Source: Rubripirellula obstinata (GTDB taxonomy: Bacteria > Planctomycetota > Planctomycetia > Pirellulales > Pirellulaceae). Taken from it: a stretch of 64,000 bases of DNA. The stretch lies in NCBI RefSeq assembly GCF_001642955.1, contig NZ_LWSK01000001.1, positions 62,001 to 126,000 on the forward strand, given 5' to 3'. Shown here in pieces: positions 8,083 through 17,740 of this stretch; positions within the stretch are counted from its first letter, which is position 1; each line of letters begins with the position of its first letter. Both the position numbers and the translations under genes were made by a program. The notes below the pieces were generated by a model that was not told the DNA's origin, searched no databases, and was given only the letters and a program-made list of their open reading frames with translations.

Positions 8083-8093
8083 TTAAACCGTCG

Positions 8094-8154
8094 CTGATCC
8101 CGCCAGGGTTCAGTTGGGCTAGACCGATCGAGGACTGAGCCCTGGCGGGATCAG
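8094..8154. repeat. 20-bp inverted repeat after lipoprotein gene
   Basis: The arms at 8094-8113 (CTGATCCCGCCAGGG and on) and 8135-8154 (ending CTGGCGGGATCAG) are complementary with one mismatch around a 21-nt loop, 11 bp after the stop codon. It looks like one of the dispersed palindromes and may also attenuate transcription. Confidence 0.75.
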
Positions 8155-8198
8155 CTACATTTTGATGCCGCCTGTAAACTCGCTCGAGAAAACAAATT

Positions 8199-8231
8199 GA
8201 CCAGCGAGGGATCACCTTGCTGGTCTTTTTT
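8199..8231 (+). terminator. Rho-independent terminator
   Basis: GACCAGC (8199-8205) pairs with GCTGGTC (8219-8225) and is followed at once by TTTTTT. It ends the lipoprotein transcript 87 bp before cysE. Confidence 0.8.
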
Positions 8232-8317
8232 GTATCCTGATTTAAGTATCCAACAAACCAGCCACCGAACGTTCGCCCTTTTCACGCATTGTCTTAGGCA
8301 CAGCACAGGTCATCGAC

Positions 8318-9292
8318 ATGGCATCCGACTTTCGACTCAAAGAACAGCTTCCTCGGTTGACCGAGCAGATCGTGGCGACCTACACGCCCGAAGATTCGAT
8401 CAACCATCTGGGGCACTGCGCACTGCCGAGTTACACCGGCGTGGTCGAAATTTTGATGAACCTGAAAGATATCCTGTATCCGGGATACCGACGAAAAGTG
8501 GGGCTGCACCTGGGCAACATCGAATATCACGTCGGCGGTTTGATCGATACGCTGCACGATCAATTGACGACTGAGATTGCACGGGCGCTGCGTCACGAAC
8601 AACGTGTTCATAACAATCATGCCGATTGCGAAACCGACGTCGACTTCGAGGCCAAAGGCCAAGCGATGGCGATCGAGTTGTTAAAACGTATTCCAGACTT
8701 GCGGCGCACGTTGGCGACCGATGTGCAGGCGGCCTACGACGGTGACCCTGCGGTTCACACGACCGACGAGATCGTTTTCTGCTATCCCGGATTCGAGGCG
8801 ATCACGATTTACCGCATCGCCCACCAATTGGTGATGCTGGACGTTCCCTTCATTCCTCGCATGATGACAGAATGGGCGCACAAGGAAACTGGCATCGATA
8901 TTCACCCTGGTGCAACGATTGGTGATTACTTCTTCATCGATCACGGCACCGGTGTGGTCATCGGTGAGACTTGCGAAATTGGCGAGCATGTCAAGTTGTA
9001 CCAAGGCGTGACGTTGGGCGCACTCAGTTTTCCGACTGATGCTGACGGTCAATTGATTCGCGGATCGAAGCGTCATCCAACGATTGAAGATCGCGTGGTG
9101 GTTTACGCCAACGCAACGATCTTGGGTGGCCGAACCATCGTTGGCCACGATTCGGTGATCGGATCAAGTGTTTGGATTACCCGATCGGTGTCGCCCAGCA
9201 CGACGGTGGTGCTAGAGAAACCTCAATTGAAGGTTCGCGGCGCGGCAAGCGATAGCGAAGTGTTCGAGGACGCGATGAATTTTCAGATTTAG
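8318..9292 (+). CDS. cysE: Serine O-acetyltransferase
   Basis: A 324-residue enzyme that transfers acetyl from acetyl-CoA to L-serine, the first step of cysteine synthesis. An N-terminal helical domain of about 190 residues precedes the left-handed parallel beta-helix with hexapeptide repeats: [20 protein letters not shown] (about 199-218) and GVVIGET, with the catalytic His/Asp region, followed by GVTLGALSF and a C-terminal tail. The long N-terminal domain is of the type found in plant-like and EpsC-like enzymes rather than the shorter E. coli form. ATG 8318 follows a terminator by 87 bp; no strong Shine-Dalgarno site is visible. It is a monocistronic unit converging on lhgO. Confidence 0.93.
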   Translation: MASDFRLKEQLPRLTEQIVATYTPEDSINHLGHCALPSYTGVVEILMNLKDILYPGYRRKVGLHLGNIEYHVGGLIDTLHDQLTTEIARALRHEQRVHNNHADCETDVDFEAKGQAMAIELLKRIPDLRRTLATDVQAAYDGDPAVHTTDEIVFCYPGFEAITIYRIAHQLVMLDVPFIPRMMTEWAHKETGIDIHPGATIGDYFFIDHGTGVVIGETCEIGEHVKLYQGVTLGALSFPTDADGQLIRGSKRHPTIEDRVVVYANATILGGRTIVGHDSVIGSSVWITRSVSPSTTVVLEKPQLKVRGAASDSEVFEDAMNFQI

Positions 9293-9318
9293 AGTTTTGG
9301 TTTAACGTAAACTGAAAC

Positions 9319-10575
9319 CTACCAACCTTCTTGTTCGGCAAATCGATCGACGATCGTTTCGGCAATCGCCAGCGACGCGGTTGCGGCGGGCGATGGTGCG
9401 CTTAAGACGTGAATCGCGCCCGGCGTTTGTTTGAACAGGAAATCGTCGATCAGGTTTCCGTCTGCGTCGATCGCTTGAGCACGCACGCCTGCTCGCCCTG
9501 GTTTCAAGTCGCGACCGCGAATTTCTGGGATCAGCTTTTGTAACGCTTTGACGAAGGCTCGCTTGGAAAGAGAACGGTGGATTTCGCCAAGCCCCTTTCG
9601 CCAATGCTTTTTGGCAAGTGACTGGAACCCCGGATAGCTCAACGATTCCAGCGTGTCGCGAAGGTTGATGTCGGTCCATCGATAGCCGGATCGCGACAAC
9701 GCAAACACCGCGTTCGGACCGCATTCGACGCCGCCATCGATCATGCGAGTGAAATGGACGCCGAGGAAAGGGAACGATGGATCGGGTACTGGATAGATCA
9801 AGTTCCGACAAAGACCTTTCGCCTGATCGGTCAGTTCGTAGTACTCGCCGCGGAACGGCACGATGCGGATGCTGTTTGCTTCGCCGCTGGCATCGGCAAT
9901 GCATTGCCGGTAAATGCGATCGCTGTGGAGTCCGCCACAGTTGATCAGGTGGCGACACTGGATTGAGTCGCCTTTGTTTGAAACTAAACGAAGCGTGTTG
10001 CCAGTTCGCGTGATTTCAGAAACTTCAAATTGCATTCGGACGGTTGTCCCGTCGGCTTTGATCAGTTCGGCCAAGTGCCGACAAACCTGGGCGTAATTTA
10101 CGATCCCAGTTTCGGGAACATGAAGCGCCGAAATCCCGGCAGCGGATGGTTCCAATTCTCGAAGCGCGACCGAGTCAATCTGTTCAAAGCTGACGCCGTT
10201 TTCACGTCCTCGCTGAGCGATCTTGTCAAGCTGATCCAGTTCCCCAGGCGTGGTTGCCACAATCACTTTGCCACACCGATCCCACGGGATTTGATGCTGC
10301 TGACAGAAGGTTTCCATCAGCGTTTTTCCGCGACGGCACAGAGCTGCTTTCTGGGAACCAGGTTTGTAGTAGATGCCTGAATGCAAAACGCCCGAGTTAT
10401 GGCCGCTTTGATGCCGTGCAACCTCTTTCTCTGCTTCTAGGAGCGCGATTTGAGCATCGGGAAAACGGTCCTGCAGGGTGCGAGCCGTTGCAAGTCCGAC
10501 AATCCCACCTCCAATGACACCGATATCGACGACGCCGAGTTCTGCTTTGACGGATTGTTCGGATTGGATGGACAT
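9319..10575 (-). CDS. lhgO: L-2-hydroxyglutarate oxidase
   Basis: An FAD-dependent oxidoreductase of the DAO family, 418 residues from the chosen start. It oxidises L-2-hydroxyglutarate to 2-oxoglutarate, usually feeding electrons to the quinone pool. The FAD-binding GxGxxG appears as VIGGGIVGLATARTL near the N-terminus. LhgO-type phrases follow: RHQSGHNSGVLHSGIYY, ETGIVNYAQV, NCGGLHSDRI, VPFRGEYYEL and the C-terminal KPGRAGVRAQ. The frame extends to ATG 10680, but the 35 extra residues have no family counterpart. Met36 (10575) sits just before the Rossmann motif, so it was chosen. Divergent from the HD-GYP gene, with a shared intergenic region. Confidence 0.9.
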   Translation of the reverse strand: MSIQSEQSVKAELGVVDIGVIGGGIVGLATARTLQDRFPDAQIALLEAEKEVARHQSGHNSGVLHSGIYYKPGSQKAALCRRGKTLMETFCQQHQIPWDRCGKVIVATTPGELDQLDKIAQRGRENGVSFEQIDSVALRELEPSAAGISALHVPETGIVNYAQVCRHLAELIKADGTTVRMQFEVSEITRTGNTLRLVSNKGDSIQCRHLINCGGLHSDRIYRQCIADASGEANSIRIVPFRGEYYELTDQAKGLCRNLIYPVPDPSFPFLGVHFTRMIDGGVECGPNAVFALSRSGYRWTDINLRDTLESLSYPGFQSLAKKHWRKGLGEIHRSLSKRAFVKALQKLIPEIRGRDLKPGRAGVRAQAIDADGNLIDDFLFKQTPGAIHVLSAPSPAATASLAIAETIVDRFAEQEGW

Positions 10576-10722
10576 AACGAGTGCGATTTGAGCACCTCGG
10601 CGGCCATCAAACCACCCGTGAAAGTTCGCAAAATCAGCGTAGTCGATCGTTGTCCCCATTGTGGCGGTGTACGCATCCACAATTCCACGTTGACGCTACC
10701 TGAGTTGACATAGGCTTGCGAT

Positions 10723-11979
10723 ATGGCAGGAAAACTCATCTCCATTTCGATTGACGACATTTCTGTAGGCGTGTCCTGCAGCCGTCCGATCGTAGATGAA
10801 TCCGAAGTCTTGCTGGTCGGTGCGAATACGCGGATCAGTGAGCATGTGATCAACGGTTTGCGAGACCGCGGCATCACGACGATCGAAGTTGATCCACGCG
10901 ACGCTGCCTTATTGAAAGGCGGGAATCGTAAGAAGCCAAAACCGAAGACTGATAGTCGTCAGACCAAGGCGGCGATGTTTAGTCGGCCGTTGAAGGACAT
11001 GATGGTGGATCGGTTCGACGAAGACCTGAACCCCGAAAACACAAAGGTTCTTGAATCGAATCTGGCGAAAGCTTCCCAGCAGATTGATTTGGTTCGGAAC
11101 CAGTTGTGTACACAATCGCTCCGCAGCGTTTCATCTCTTGTCAGTCTTTCGGATCAATACGTTCACAGCTTGGTTGATGATCAAGACCACGCGGTCGGAA
11201 TGTTGGGGCAATCGCTAGAGGACGAAGAATTGTCTCGCCGCAGCACTCGTTTGTCGGTGCTGGGAATGGCGGTCGCTGCCGAGGTCGGGTTGAGTGGTCA
11301 GAAAACTGCTGAGTGTGGCCTGACCGGATTGCTGCATGATGTTGGGTTGATGGTAATGGATCGATCCTTGCGACAGCCCTATGACTGGATGAGCGATGAA
11401 GAACGCTGGGAATATAAGAAGCATCCGCTGGTGGCCGCTGCTTGCGTCGAAAGCATGATGGAAGTTCCGCATAGCGTTTCGCTGGCGATCACTCAGTTGC
11501 ACGAGCAGTTTGACGGATCGGGATTCCCACGCGGTTTGCACAAATGTCGAATCCATCAGTACGCAAGAATCTTGAACGTGGTTGACAGCTACCTGCTGTT
11601 AACGTCACGCACTCGCCATCGTCCGGCGCTGGTGCCCCATGACGCGCTCGCGTTTTTGTTGCACCAAGCAGCCAAAGGAATGTTTGATCCAGAAGTGATT
11701 CGAGCTTTCTTGAAAGTCGAATCGTTGTTTCCACTGGGCAGTCAAGTCGAGCTGAGTAACGGAGAAGCCGCTACCGTGATCCGCCGCCCGCGAAACGGAT
11801 TCAGCTTGCCGGTCGTCACTGATAGCGATGGCAAGCGAATCGAATTGGAAAACGCGGATGTCAAAATCGTGCGACCGATCGTCGAGGACGATTCGTCGGC
11901 GGTCCGAATGACTCAAGAGCTGATGAAAGAAATTGAGTGGACGCCGCTGACGCCTGTCTTCGCAGAAGCGACAGCGTGA
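10723..11979 (+). CDS. HD-GYP-like phosphodiesterase domain protein, degenerate metal ligands
   Basis: A 418-residue soluble protein. The first 65 residues form a small N-terminal domain, then a basic linker (about 66-80) and an HD domain with LLHDVGL (HD at 205-206), a KHP histidine (about 234), QLHEQFDG (about 259) and GFP (267-269) in place of GYP. HD-GYP enzymes hydrolyse cyclic-di-GMP using two or three metals. Here the usual HS-R-A histidine before the HD appears to be replaced (RRSTRLSVL) and the Lys after HD is Leu. Catalysis may therefore be altered or lost, leaving a sensor role. A C-terminal beta-rich segment (about 335-395) is of unknown function. Divergent from lhgO. Confidence 0.8.
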   Translation: MAGKLISISIDDISVGVSCSRPIVDESEVLLVGANTRISEHVINGLRDRGITTIEVDPRDAALLKGGNRKKPKPKTDSRQTKAAMFSRPLKDMMVDRFDEDLNPENTKVLESNLAKASQQIDLVRNQLCTQSLRSVSSLVSLSDQYVHSLVDDQDHAVGMLGQSLEDEELSRRSTRLSVLGMAVAAEVGLSGQKTAECGLTGLLHDVGLMVMDRSLRQPYDWMSDEERWEYKKHPLVAAACVESMMEVPHSVSLAITQLHEQFDGSGFPRGLHKCRIHQYARILNVVDSYLLLTSRTRHRPALVPHDALAFLLHQAAKGMFDPEVIRAFLKVESLFPLGSQVELSNGEAATVIRRPRNGFSLPVVTDSDGKRIELENADVKIVRPIVEDDSSAVRMTQELMKEIEWTPLTPVFAEATA

Positions 11980-11994
11980 TAGGTTCGCAATCCC

Positions 11995-12081
11995 GTAGGC
12001 CGGAACAAGCTCCGCGCTGTTCCGGCAATTGAGTCGTAGGTTATCGGATTGCCGGAACTGCGCGGAGCTTGTTCCGGCCTA
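11995..12081. repeat. Palindrome family C, copy 1
   Basis: A long inverted repeat with outer arms GTAGGCCGGAACAAGC and GCTTGTTCCGGCCTAC and inner TTCCGGCAAT/ATTGCCGGAA. It lies between two convergent genes, so it may end transcripts from both sides. A second copy is at 61878-61973. Confidence 0.85.
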
Positions 12082-12102
12082 CTTGGTGGCCTACTTGTAC
12101 GT

Positions 12103-12825
12103 CTATTCAGCCGCGGGGCGTTTGGGGCGATCGCCACCAGGCGTGCCGGCAACCTTGGCTTCGCCCTTTCGTCCGCCTCTCTGGCCCATCTTTGACATCG
12201 CCGATTGCATTTCTTCGAGCGAGACTGCGCCGTCTTGGTCGGTGTCAACGCGGTCGAGGCGGCCTTGCATACGTTCAGGAATTTCGTCGCCCGACAGTTT
12301 GCCGTCTCCATCGCTGTCACGATTGTCAAAGAACTTTGACATCATCGCTGGATCACGTTGGCCAGCACCTTTTCCGGCTGCGTTGCCTTCGCCGCGTTTC
12401 CCTTTGCCCGCTTTTCCTTCGCCACGTTTCCCCTTGCCACGCATGCCGTCTGCTGGACGGTCGCCTTGCCGGTTTCCACGTCGCTTCATGTCGCCGTTTC
12501 CAGCATCTTGACGTCCCATGCCGCGACCGGCTGGCATCAATTCGCGAACGGAAAGCGATCCATCGCCATCTTTATCGAGACTCTTTAGCGATGCCGTTGC
12601 ATTTTCGATTTCTTGGGCACTGATGGTCCCATCCGAGTCCGCATCAAGAGCAGCAAAGAGTGGCGCTGCCATCCGTTGCGGTCCCCGTTCACCGCCCGGA
12701 CCTCGACGTTCAGGGCGATCCGGCCGTTCAGGGCGATCTTCCGGTGGTGCCGCGGACACGGTCGAAGCGATCAAGCTGGCCGCAAATAAAGAGACGAGGC
12801 TGGTTCGGGAAAGCATGTGACGCAT
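12103..12825 (-). CDS. Secreted EF-hand calcium-binding protein
   Basis: A 240-residue exported protein. The chosen ATG (12825) has GGAG 6 nt upstream and leads into a signal peptide (SLVSLFAASLIASTVSA, cleavage after SAA). An upstream in-frame ATG at 12894 would add 23 unlikely residues. Four EF-hand loops of 12 residues are seen: DADSDGTISAQE (about 61), DKDGDGSLSVRE (about 84), DSDGDGKLSGDE (about 170) and DTDQDGAVSLEE (about 194), in two pairs. They are separated by a basic Gly/Lys/Arg-rich linker with KGKRGEGKAGKGKRGEG repeats. A PERPDRPERR segment follows the signal peptide. It probably binds calcium at the cell surface; its partner is unknown. It converges on the HD-GYP gene across a family C palindrome. 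Confidence 0.85.
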   Translation of the reverse strand: MRHMLSRTSLVSLFAASLIASTVSAAPPEDRPERPDRPERRGPGGERGPQRMAAPLFAALDADSDGTISAQEIENATASLKSLDKDGDGSLSVRELMPAGRGMGRQDAGNGDMKRRGNRQGDRPADGMRGKGKRGEGKAGKGKRGEGNAAGKGAGQRDPAMMSKFFDNRDSDGDGKLSGDEIPERMQGRLDRVDTDQDGAVSLEEMQSAMSKMGQRGGRKGEAKVAGTPGGDRPKRPAAE

Positions 12826-12940
12826 GGTGGGCTCCAACGTGCGAAGGGTGTTCTTGGAAATAGAATCGGAAACGTTGTTCCGATACTCATTCAACCTCGC
12901 CCTTCGCGCTAGGTTCCGAAAAAACTTTCAGAATGCCCAA

Positions 12941-14224
12941 TCAACTATCGACGCAGGTTTCCAGGAACCGAGCCAGGCGATGAAAGTCACAATTGGGCTG
13001 GATAAACCGAACCTTGGTCACCAATGTCTTCGGATCCACCAGCTCTTCAAACGGGACGTAGTGCAAATCGAGTTGTCCCGAAACGGAAACCATTACGCCG
13101 TTTAGTCTTTCTTCCACCAATGCTCGGTAAGCCCCAACACCAAGCTGCGAACCCAGCATCACGTCGTAGGCATGCGGCGGCGCACAACGGGCTTCGTAAC
13201 CCATTTGCAAACCATTGACCTTGCGAGTCTTGCCTGTTCGCTCGTTGTAGCGATCGGCAAGCAATCGCGACATGATCGCGCACAAATTGATCGTTGCGAT
13301 GTTGATGTGTCCGTGATCGTCTCGCGTGACGCCTTCCAGATATTTCGTTGGCAAGTATTCCGCCATCCCTTCGGCAACCACGATCGTTCCGTATTCGCGT
13401 CCTTCACGTTCGCGGGCCAGCATCATATCGACCATGCGATCGATCACGCGGTCCATCGCCATCACCTTTCGTGTTTCGCCCGTTTCAGCGTTGATGACTT
13501 CTTCGTCAGCAAGCGAACCGGCAACGTCTTCGACACTTAGGACCATTGAAGCTTCGCCCGCGATCGCAGCACCATAAGCGAGCCATCCGGCGCTTCGCCC
13601 CATCGCTTCGCACAAGAAATAAGCACGCCCCGCGGCAGCGTCATAGTTGAGATTGCGGATTTCTTCAGCCAGCGTTTCGACGGCGGTAAAGAATCCAAAC
13701 GTAAAGTCGATTCCCGAGTAATCGTTGTCGATCGTTTTGGGCAGGTGAACGATTGGGAACTTGCGTGAACCGGCGGGCAGCAGATCTTGGAAAAGTTTTA
13801 ATTTGTTCGCCGTCTTCAGCGTGTCATCGCCACCGATCGAAATCAGGGCATCGACTTCTAAACTGCACAGGCCTTCGTAAACCCGACGCAGCGGCGCGAC
13901 CAGTTCGGGGTCTTCCAAATGCTCGGGTGCACTGACATGTTTTCCGGGGTTGGTGCGAGCCGTACCGATCAGGATCCCGCGACTGCAACGCATGTTGGTT
14001 AGCGTGTCTTGGGTGAACCGAATGTAGTCTTTGCCTTCGGTTAAAGGACCGGCTGCGGTGTACTCGGCCAAACGGCTGTACCCGTGCTTGATGCCGAATA
14101 CCTGTGCACCTTCTTCGAGGAACGAAAACGCGGCAGTTGAAATCACCGCGTTGGCAGCCGGAGCTGGACCACCCGCAAAGAGAATGGCGACGCGTTTGAT
14201 ATCGCGTGGAGCGTTTTCAGGCAT
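12941..14224 (-). CDS. pfp: 6-phosphofructokinase, pyrophosphate-type
   Basis: A 427-residue phosphofructokinase-family enzyme that converts fructose 6-phosphate to fructose 1,6-bisphosphate. GGDDT (131-135) and PKTIDND (162-168) are the two positions that distinguish PPi-dependent enzymes (GGDDT and PKTIDND) from ATP-dependent ones (GGDGS and PGTIDND). The donor is therefore predicted to be pyrophosphate and the reaction reversible. The catalytic TIDND aspartates are present, and the substrate region CEAMGRSAGWLAYG follows. Length fits the short PPi-PFK group. Start is ATG 14224. Upstream lies a MITE-like element. The PPi assignment rests on these residues and not on an assay. Confidence 0.9.
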   Translation of the reverse strand: MPENAPRDIKRVAILFAGGPAPAANAVISTAAFSFLEEGAQVFGIKHGYSRLAEYTAAGPLTEGKDYIRFTQDTLTNMRCSRGILIGTARTNPGKHVSAPEHLEDPELVAPLRRVYEGLCSLEVDALISIGGDDTLKTANKLKLFQDLLPAGSRKFPIVHLPKTIDNDYSGIDFTFGFFTAVETLAEEIRNLNYDAAAGRAYFLCEAMGRSAGWLAYGAAIAGEASMVLSVEDVAGSLADEEVINAETGETRKVMAMDRVIDRMVDMMLAREREGREYGTIVVAEGMAEYLPTKYLEGVTRDDHGHINIATINLCAIMSRLLADRYNERTGKTRKVNGLQMGYEARCAPPHAYDVMLGSQLGVGAYRALVEERLNGVMVSVSGQLDLHYVPFEELVDPKTLVTKVRFIQPNCDFHRLARFLETCVDS

Positions 14225-14315
14225 AGTTTTCGTTGGGGGATGTAAAAGGATTCTTAACCGTCACTGTGGCTAAGCATTTTAGCGCAAAAGCGACTCCAAG
14301 GGCAGGGGACACTTG

Positions 14316-14495
14316 CAACGCGGTAAAGAGATTTGATCCAGCAAAACCCTTATTTCGTTTAACCGCGTGGGCATCGCCCCGCGCGTTTTGGGGCCGCGTG
14401 TTTGGTTCAGTGTTTCGTTCAGCACGTTTCCTTCAGCACGACGCGCGGGGCGATGCCCACGCGGTTAAACGGTTTAGGATCGCTTCGCGGCGTTG
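14316..14495. mobile_element. MITE-like palindromic element family A, copy 1 (expanded)
   Basis: The ends CAACGCGGTAAAGAG and CGCTTCGCGGCGTTG are imperfect inverted repeats. The inner palindrome is TTTAACCGCGTGGGCATCGC (14358 on) with its complement ending at 14470. This copy is 180 bp because the loop is enlarged; the other complete copies are 142-143 bp. It lies between pfp and the oxidoreductase gene. Confidence 0.7.
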
Positions 14496-14513
14496 GGACA
14501 CGTTCGTGACGAG

Positions 14514-15929
14514 CTATTCCTTCGCTGCCTTCAATAATTCCCGTTCGGGCATCGCCTTGTAATATGGATCAAGCGGGTAGCAGCCGCTGATCATTCCCTT
14601 GCGAGGCGCGGTGGTGCAATCGCTGAATGTTCGGCAAACCTTTTTTCGCGTCATCGGCGTTCCCTCGATCACGTCCGCGGGCAGGTCCGGGTAAGACAAA
14701 ACCATGCGGCCCAAGCCAACCGAATCCACCATGCCTTGGCGAACCACGGCCTGCGCGACGTTGGGCAACCAATCTTGCAAATACGTGTAACCAGACCCAA
14801 CAAACGTCATGCCAGGATGGCGACGTTTCAAGTCGGCGGTCGCTTGAACTTGCCGAGCAACGCCGACCAATGGATCTTCCGGCGGTCCGTAGCCGTCGCT
14901 CGGCGGAAAGTAGGCTGGCCGTTGAATGTGAGGGTTGTAATAGGGGCTGCCGGCGGTGGTGCAAACCATTTCGATGCCAAGCTGCTCCATCAATTCCATC
15001 AGCATCGATGGCTCGTCAAAATTGATGCCCAAACCTTGCTCATCGCCGCCAAACGCCAATCTTGGGTCGCCGTCGTCAGGCACGCCAACCTTGTCTTCAC
15101 CGCTGCGGTAAGGCAGGTAATCAAAAATGCTAACGCGCACGCCGATCTTCAAACCTGGTGCTTCGGCATGAATGCCCGAAACGATCTCACGCAAAAATCG
15201 TGTCCGATTTTCAAAGCTGCCGCCAAAACGTCCCGGCCGATCAACCGCAGACAAAAGTTCGTGCCCAAGGTATCCATGACAATGCTTGACATCGACGAAA
15301 GCGAAGCCAGCTTTTTGGGCCATCACCGACGCCGAAACAAAAGACTCGATCAAGTGCGATAAATCATCGTCAGTCAGCATCGATGAATCGTCGTTGATTC
15401 CCAGACGTTTGTCCAAGACCGGATTTCGCTGAGCCGTTTTGGGTTCGGGCTTCGTCTTGTCGTTAGGTTTTGCCCAGCGACCCGAATGCGTTAGTTGCAA
15501 CCCAACCAGCAAGTCATCAGTCTTTCCAAACCGCTCCGCATGAGCTTCAAACAAATCGTCCTTCAACGATTCGATATCGCCGACGTTCTCTTTGTTCATC
15601 ACCAACTGATTCGGATTCGCACGACCGTCGTGTTGCACCGCAACCGCCTCGCCGCCCCATATCCACTTGGCACCACTGATCCCAAAATTCCGCCATCTAC
15701 GCCGCGTCAAATCCGTGGGCTTTCCATCGACGGTTCCATCCCAACCTTCCATCGGCAAAATGCAAAACCGATTTCCAACATCAAGTCCATCGACGCGAAT
15801 CGGCGATGCCAAAGGCGACTGATCACCAGCAAACATTTCAGCATCGCTGGGAAGGTCGATTTCAAGTTGCGTCAAACGATCGACAAACGCTTCGTGCGAC
15901 TTAAAGCTGGCAACGCGAGGATAAGCCAT
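14514..15929 (-). CDS. NADH:flavin oxidoreductase, old yellow enzyme family
   Basis: A 471-residue FMN-dependent TIM-barrel oxidoreductase of the OYE/2,4-dienoyl-CoA reductase class, which reduces activated C=C bonds with NAD(P)H. Family features: [12 protein letters not shown] in the first strand (FMN site), LQLTHSGRW (about 145), [20 protein letters not shown] with the H-x-H substrate pair, [17 protein letters not shown] (typical GGS-ENR-RF phrase) and [15 protein letters not shown] near the C-terminus. The C-terminal region has [19 protein letters not shown], with Cys spacing reminiscent of the Fe-S cluster zone of larger relatives, but the second flavin domain is absent. Substrate unknown. 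Start is ATG 15929. Gene order gives no pathway. Confidence 0.88.
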   Translation of the reverse strand: MAYPRVASFKSHEAFVDRLTQLEIDLPSDAEMFAGDQSPLASPIRVDGLDVGNRFCILPMEGWDGTVDGKPTDLTRRRWRNFGISGAKWIWGGEAVAVQHDGRANPNQLVMNKENVGDIESLKDDLFEAHAERFGKTDDLLVGLQLTHSGRWAKPNDKTKPEPKTAQRNPVLDKRLGINDDSSMLTDDDLSHLIESFVSASVMAQKAGFAFVDVKHCHGYLGHELLSAVDRPGRFGGSFENRTRFLREIVSGIHAEAPGLKIGVRVSIFDYLPYRSGEDKVGVPDDGDPRLAFGGDEQGLGINFDEPSMLMELMEQLGIEMVCTTAGSPYYNPHIQRPAYFPPSDGYGPPEDPLVGVARQVQATADLKRRHPGMTFVGSGYTYLQDWLPNVAQAVVRQGMVDSVGLGRMVLSYPDLPADVIEGTPMTRKKVCRTFSDCTTAPRKGMISGCYPLDPYYKAMPERELLKAAKE

Positions 15930-16134
15930 TTAGGGATACTTTCAAATTTGTTCGGGTGTTTTCTTGGGCGAGCATGATGATATCAAATTTCGGCTCTAAC
16001 GTTTTGCAGAAGTCTAGAAGCCTTTCAAGCCAAGCCGCAGGAATGCATGCGAAAACTATCCTGACGGAGCATCGCTTCAATACAAATAAGTAGAAGATCC
16101 TTCCTGGCCCAGACCGATGCTGACGGTCCAACGC

Positions 16135-17139
16135 CTACAACTCGAAGCGTTCATTTTCGACGGCGAGATGGTGTCCAGCTTGGCGGACTGTTTTGGCGGC
16201 ATCGCTTTTCGGATCGAGAACTGGATTGGTGTGGTTGAAATGCAAGAAACGCACTTTGGATCGTTGGTCATCCGGCAGGCTACTGAAACGCTTGATACTG
16301 TTTTCGATGAAAGGGTGCGGGATTGTTGACATGTCGCGGCCCGGTAATTCGCCGTTGCCGAAGAACGTCCCATCCAAATAAGCCACGTCGCACGATCGCA
16401 GAACGTCTTCGATTTTCATTTCCCATCGTTCCCATTTGTCGATGTCGGGAAGAAAGATCGCTGTTCGATTGGGGCCTTCGATGCGAAAGCCGACCGTCTC
16501 TGAATACTCGTCACGATGCGGAACAAGAATCGGCGTGACGCGGACTCGTTCGCTGATCCTTTCGGGTCTGGATTCGAGGAGTTCGTGAATCTTGATATTG
16601 TTTGCCGAAACCAATTGGCTCCATGGACCGTTTGATTCAAGAAAGTGCTTCATTCGTGGCATCGCAAAAACCGATATCGCGCCGGCCCCGATGACTTCAC
16701 GGCCCAGGTGCATCAATCCGGTGTAATGCCCAATGTGTGCATGGGTCAGGAAAACCCCATCGATACCAAGACCACGTTTGGGCGGAACGATCGCGTCAAG
16801 TTGATGGAACTGTTCGCGAAAGTCCGGCGTGCATTCGATCAACCATCGCTGGCTGCTGATGGGATCCACAATCGCCAGGCACGATGCATGTCGTCGCAGA
16901 CTCGGTTCATTCCACGCTTTTGCGCAGCACGGCTTGCGACAACCGGCCTGCGGGTAACCCGCATCTTGTGCAATGCCAAGCACGATAACGAACGGCGATT
17001 CGGCGGCAGTTACTGGCGACTGAGCAAACGCAGTGCAATGGCAGGAAACGGCGAACACTACAAAACCGACGAGATTCACCATCTGCACAACGGTTCGATT
17101 GAATTGTTCAGTCATTGTCTGTCCAGTTTGCAAACGCAT
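16135..17139 (-). CDS. Secreted PqqB-like metallo-beta-lactamase-fold hydrolase
   Basis: A 334-residue protein with an N-terminal signal (VNLVGFVVFAVSCHCTAFAQ, cleavage near AFAQ) and an MBL fold. Near the start of the mature part are GIAQDAGYPQAGC and the CRKPCC cysteine pair typical of PqqB-like proteins. The metal motif is LTHAHIGHYTG (131-141), which has Ile where HxHxDH enzymes have Asp, as in PqqB. A C-terminal LHFNHTNP is present. PqqB helps in cofactor PQQ formation, but no other pqq gene is in the window and the export signal is unusual, so a different hydrolase role is likely. Met9 (17115) or Met20 are alternative starts. Confidence 0.8.
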   Translation of the reverse strand: MRLQTGQTMTEQFNRTVVQMVNLVGFVVFAVSCHCTAFAQSPVTAAESPFVIVLGIAQDAGYPQAGCRKPCCAKAWNEPSLRRHASCLAIVDPISSQRWLIECTPDFREQFHQLDAIVPPKRGLGIDGVFLTHAHIGHYTGLMHLGREVIGAGAISVFAMPRMKHFLESNGPWSQLVSANNIKIHELLESRPERISERVRVTPILVPHRDEYSETVGFRIEGPNRTAIFLPDIDKWERWEMKIEDVLRSCDVAYLDGTFFGNGELPGRDMSTIPHPFIENSIKRFSSLPDDQRSKVRFLHFNHTNPVLDPKSDAAKTVRQAGHHLAVENERFEL

Positions 17140-17302
17140 GTTTCAATTTAATTGATTCATTGTGATATTGCATTCATCTGTTGTGCTACCCAGAGATCGC
17201 AATAATTAGAAATCAACTAGAAATAGGTGCTGGCGCGTTACCCGGCTTGTCGCTTTGTCCCAGCCACTGCCGGCCCTGATGAAAATCATTGCAACGCAGC
17301 AT

Positions 17303-17702
17303 GTAGGCCGTAGCGAGCCAAAGCGAGTTACGGCAATGTGCGCACCGCCGTAACTCGCCATGGCTCGCTACGGCCTACTTTCTTAGAAACTGGTTATGCT
17401 CCGCCAGCATGTAGGCCGTAGCGAGCCAAAGCGAGTTACGGCAATTCGCGCCCCGCCGTAACTCGCTATGGCTCGCTACGGCCTACTTTCTTAGAAACTG
17501 GTTATGCTCCGCCAGCATGTATGCCGTAGCGAGCCAAAGCGAGTTACGGCAATCTGCGCACCGCCGTAACTCGCCATGGCTCGCTACGGCCTACTTTCTT
17601 AGAAACTGGTTATGCTCCGCCAGCATGTAGGCCGTAGCGAGCCAAAGCGAGTTACGGCAATCTGCGCACCGCCGTAACTCGCTATGGCTCGCTACGGCCT
17701 AC
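17303..17702. repeat. Four tandem 108-bp units, each a family B palindrome
   Basis: Units start at 17303, 17411, 17519 and 17627, with an exact 108-bp period. Each contains a palindrome with arms GTAGGCCGTAGCGAGCCAAA and its complement ending CGCTACGGCCTAC. The spacer is TTTCTTAGAAACTGGTTATG and then CTCCGCCAGCAT. The copies are nearly identical, differing at a few loop and arm positions, which suggests recent expansion or gene conversion. The array fills most of the 600 bp between the PqqB-like gene and the next gene; the rest (17140-17302) shows nothing recognisable. Confidence 0.95.
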
Positions 17703-17740
17703 TTTCAAGGGGCGTGACAAGTTGACAACGAAAGCCGACT

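Noticed and set aside
16135-17139. Complete PQQ biosynthesis locus
   Set aside because: Only a PqqB-like protein with an export signal is present; no pqqA, C, D or E lies nearby.
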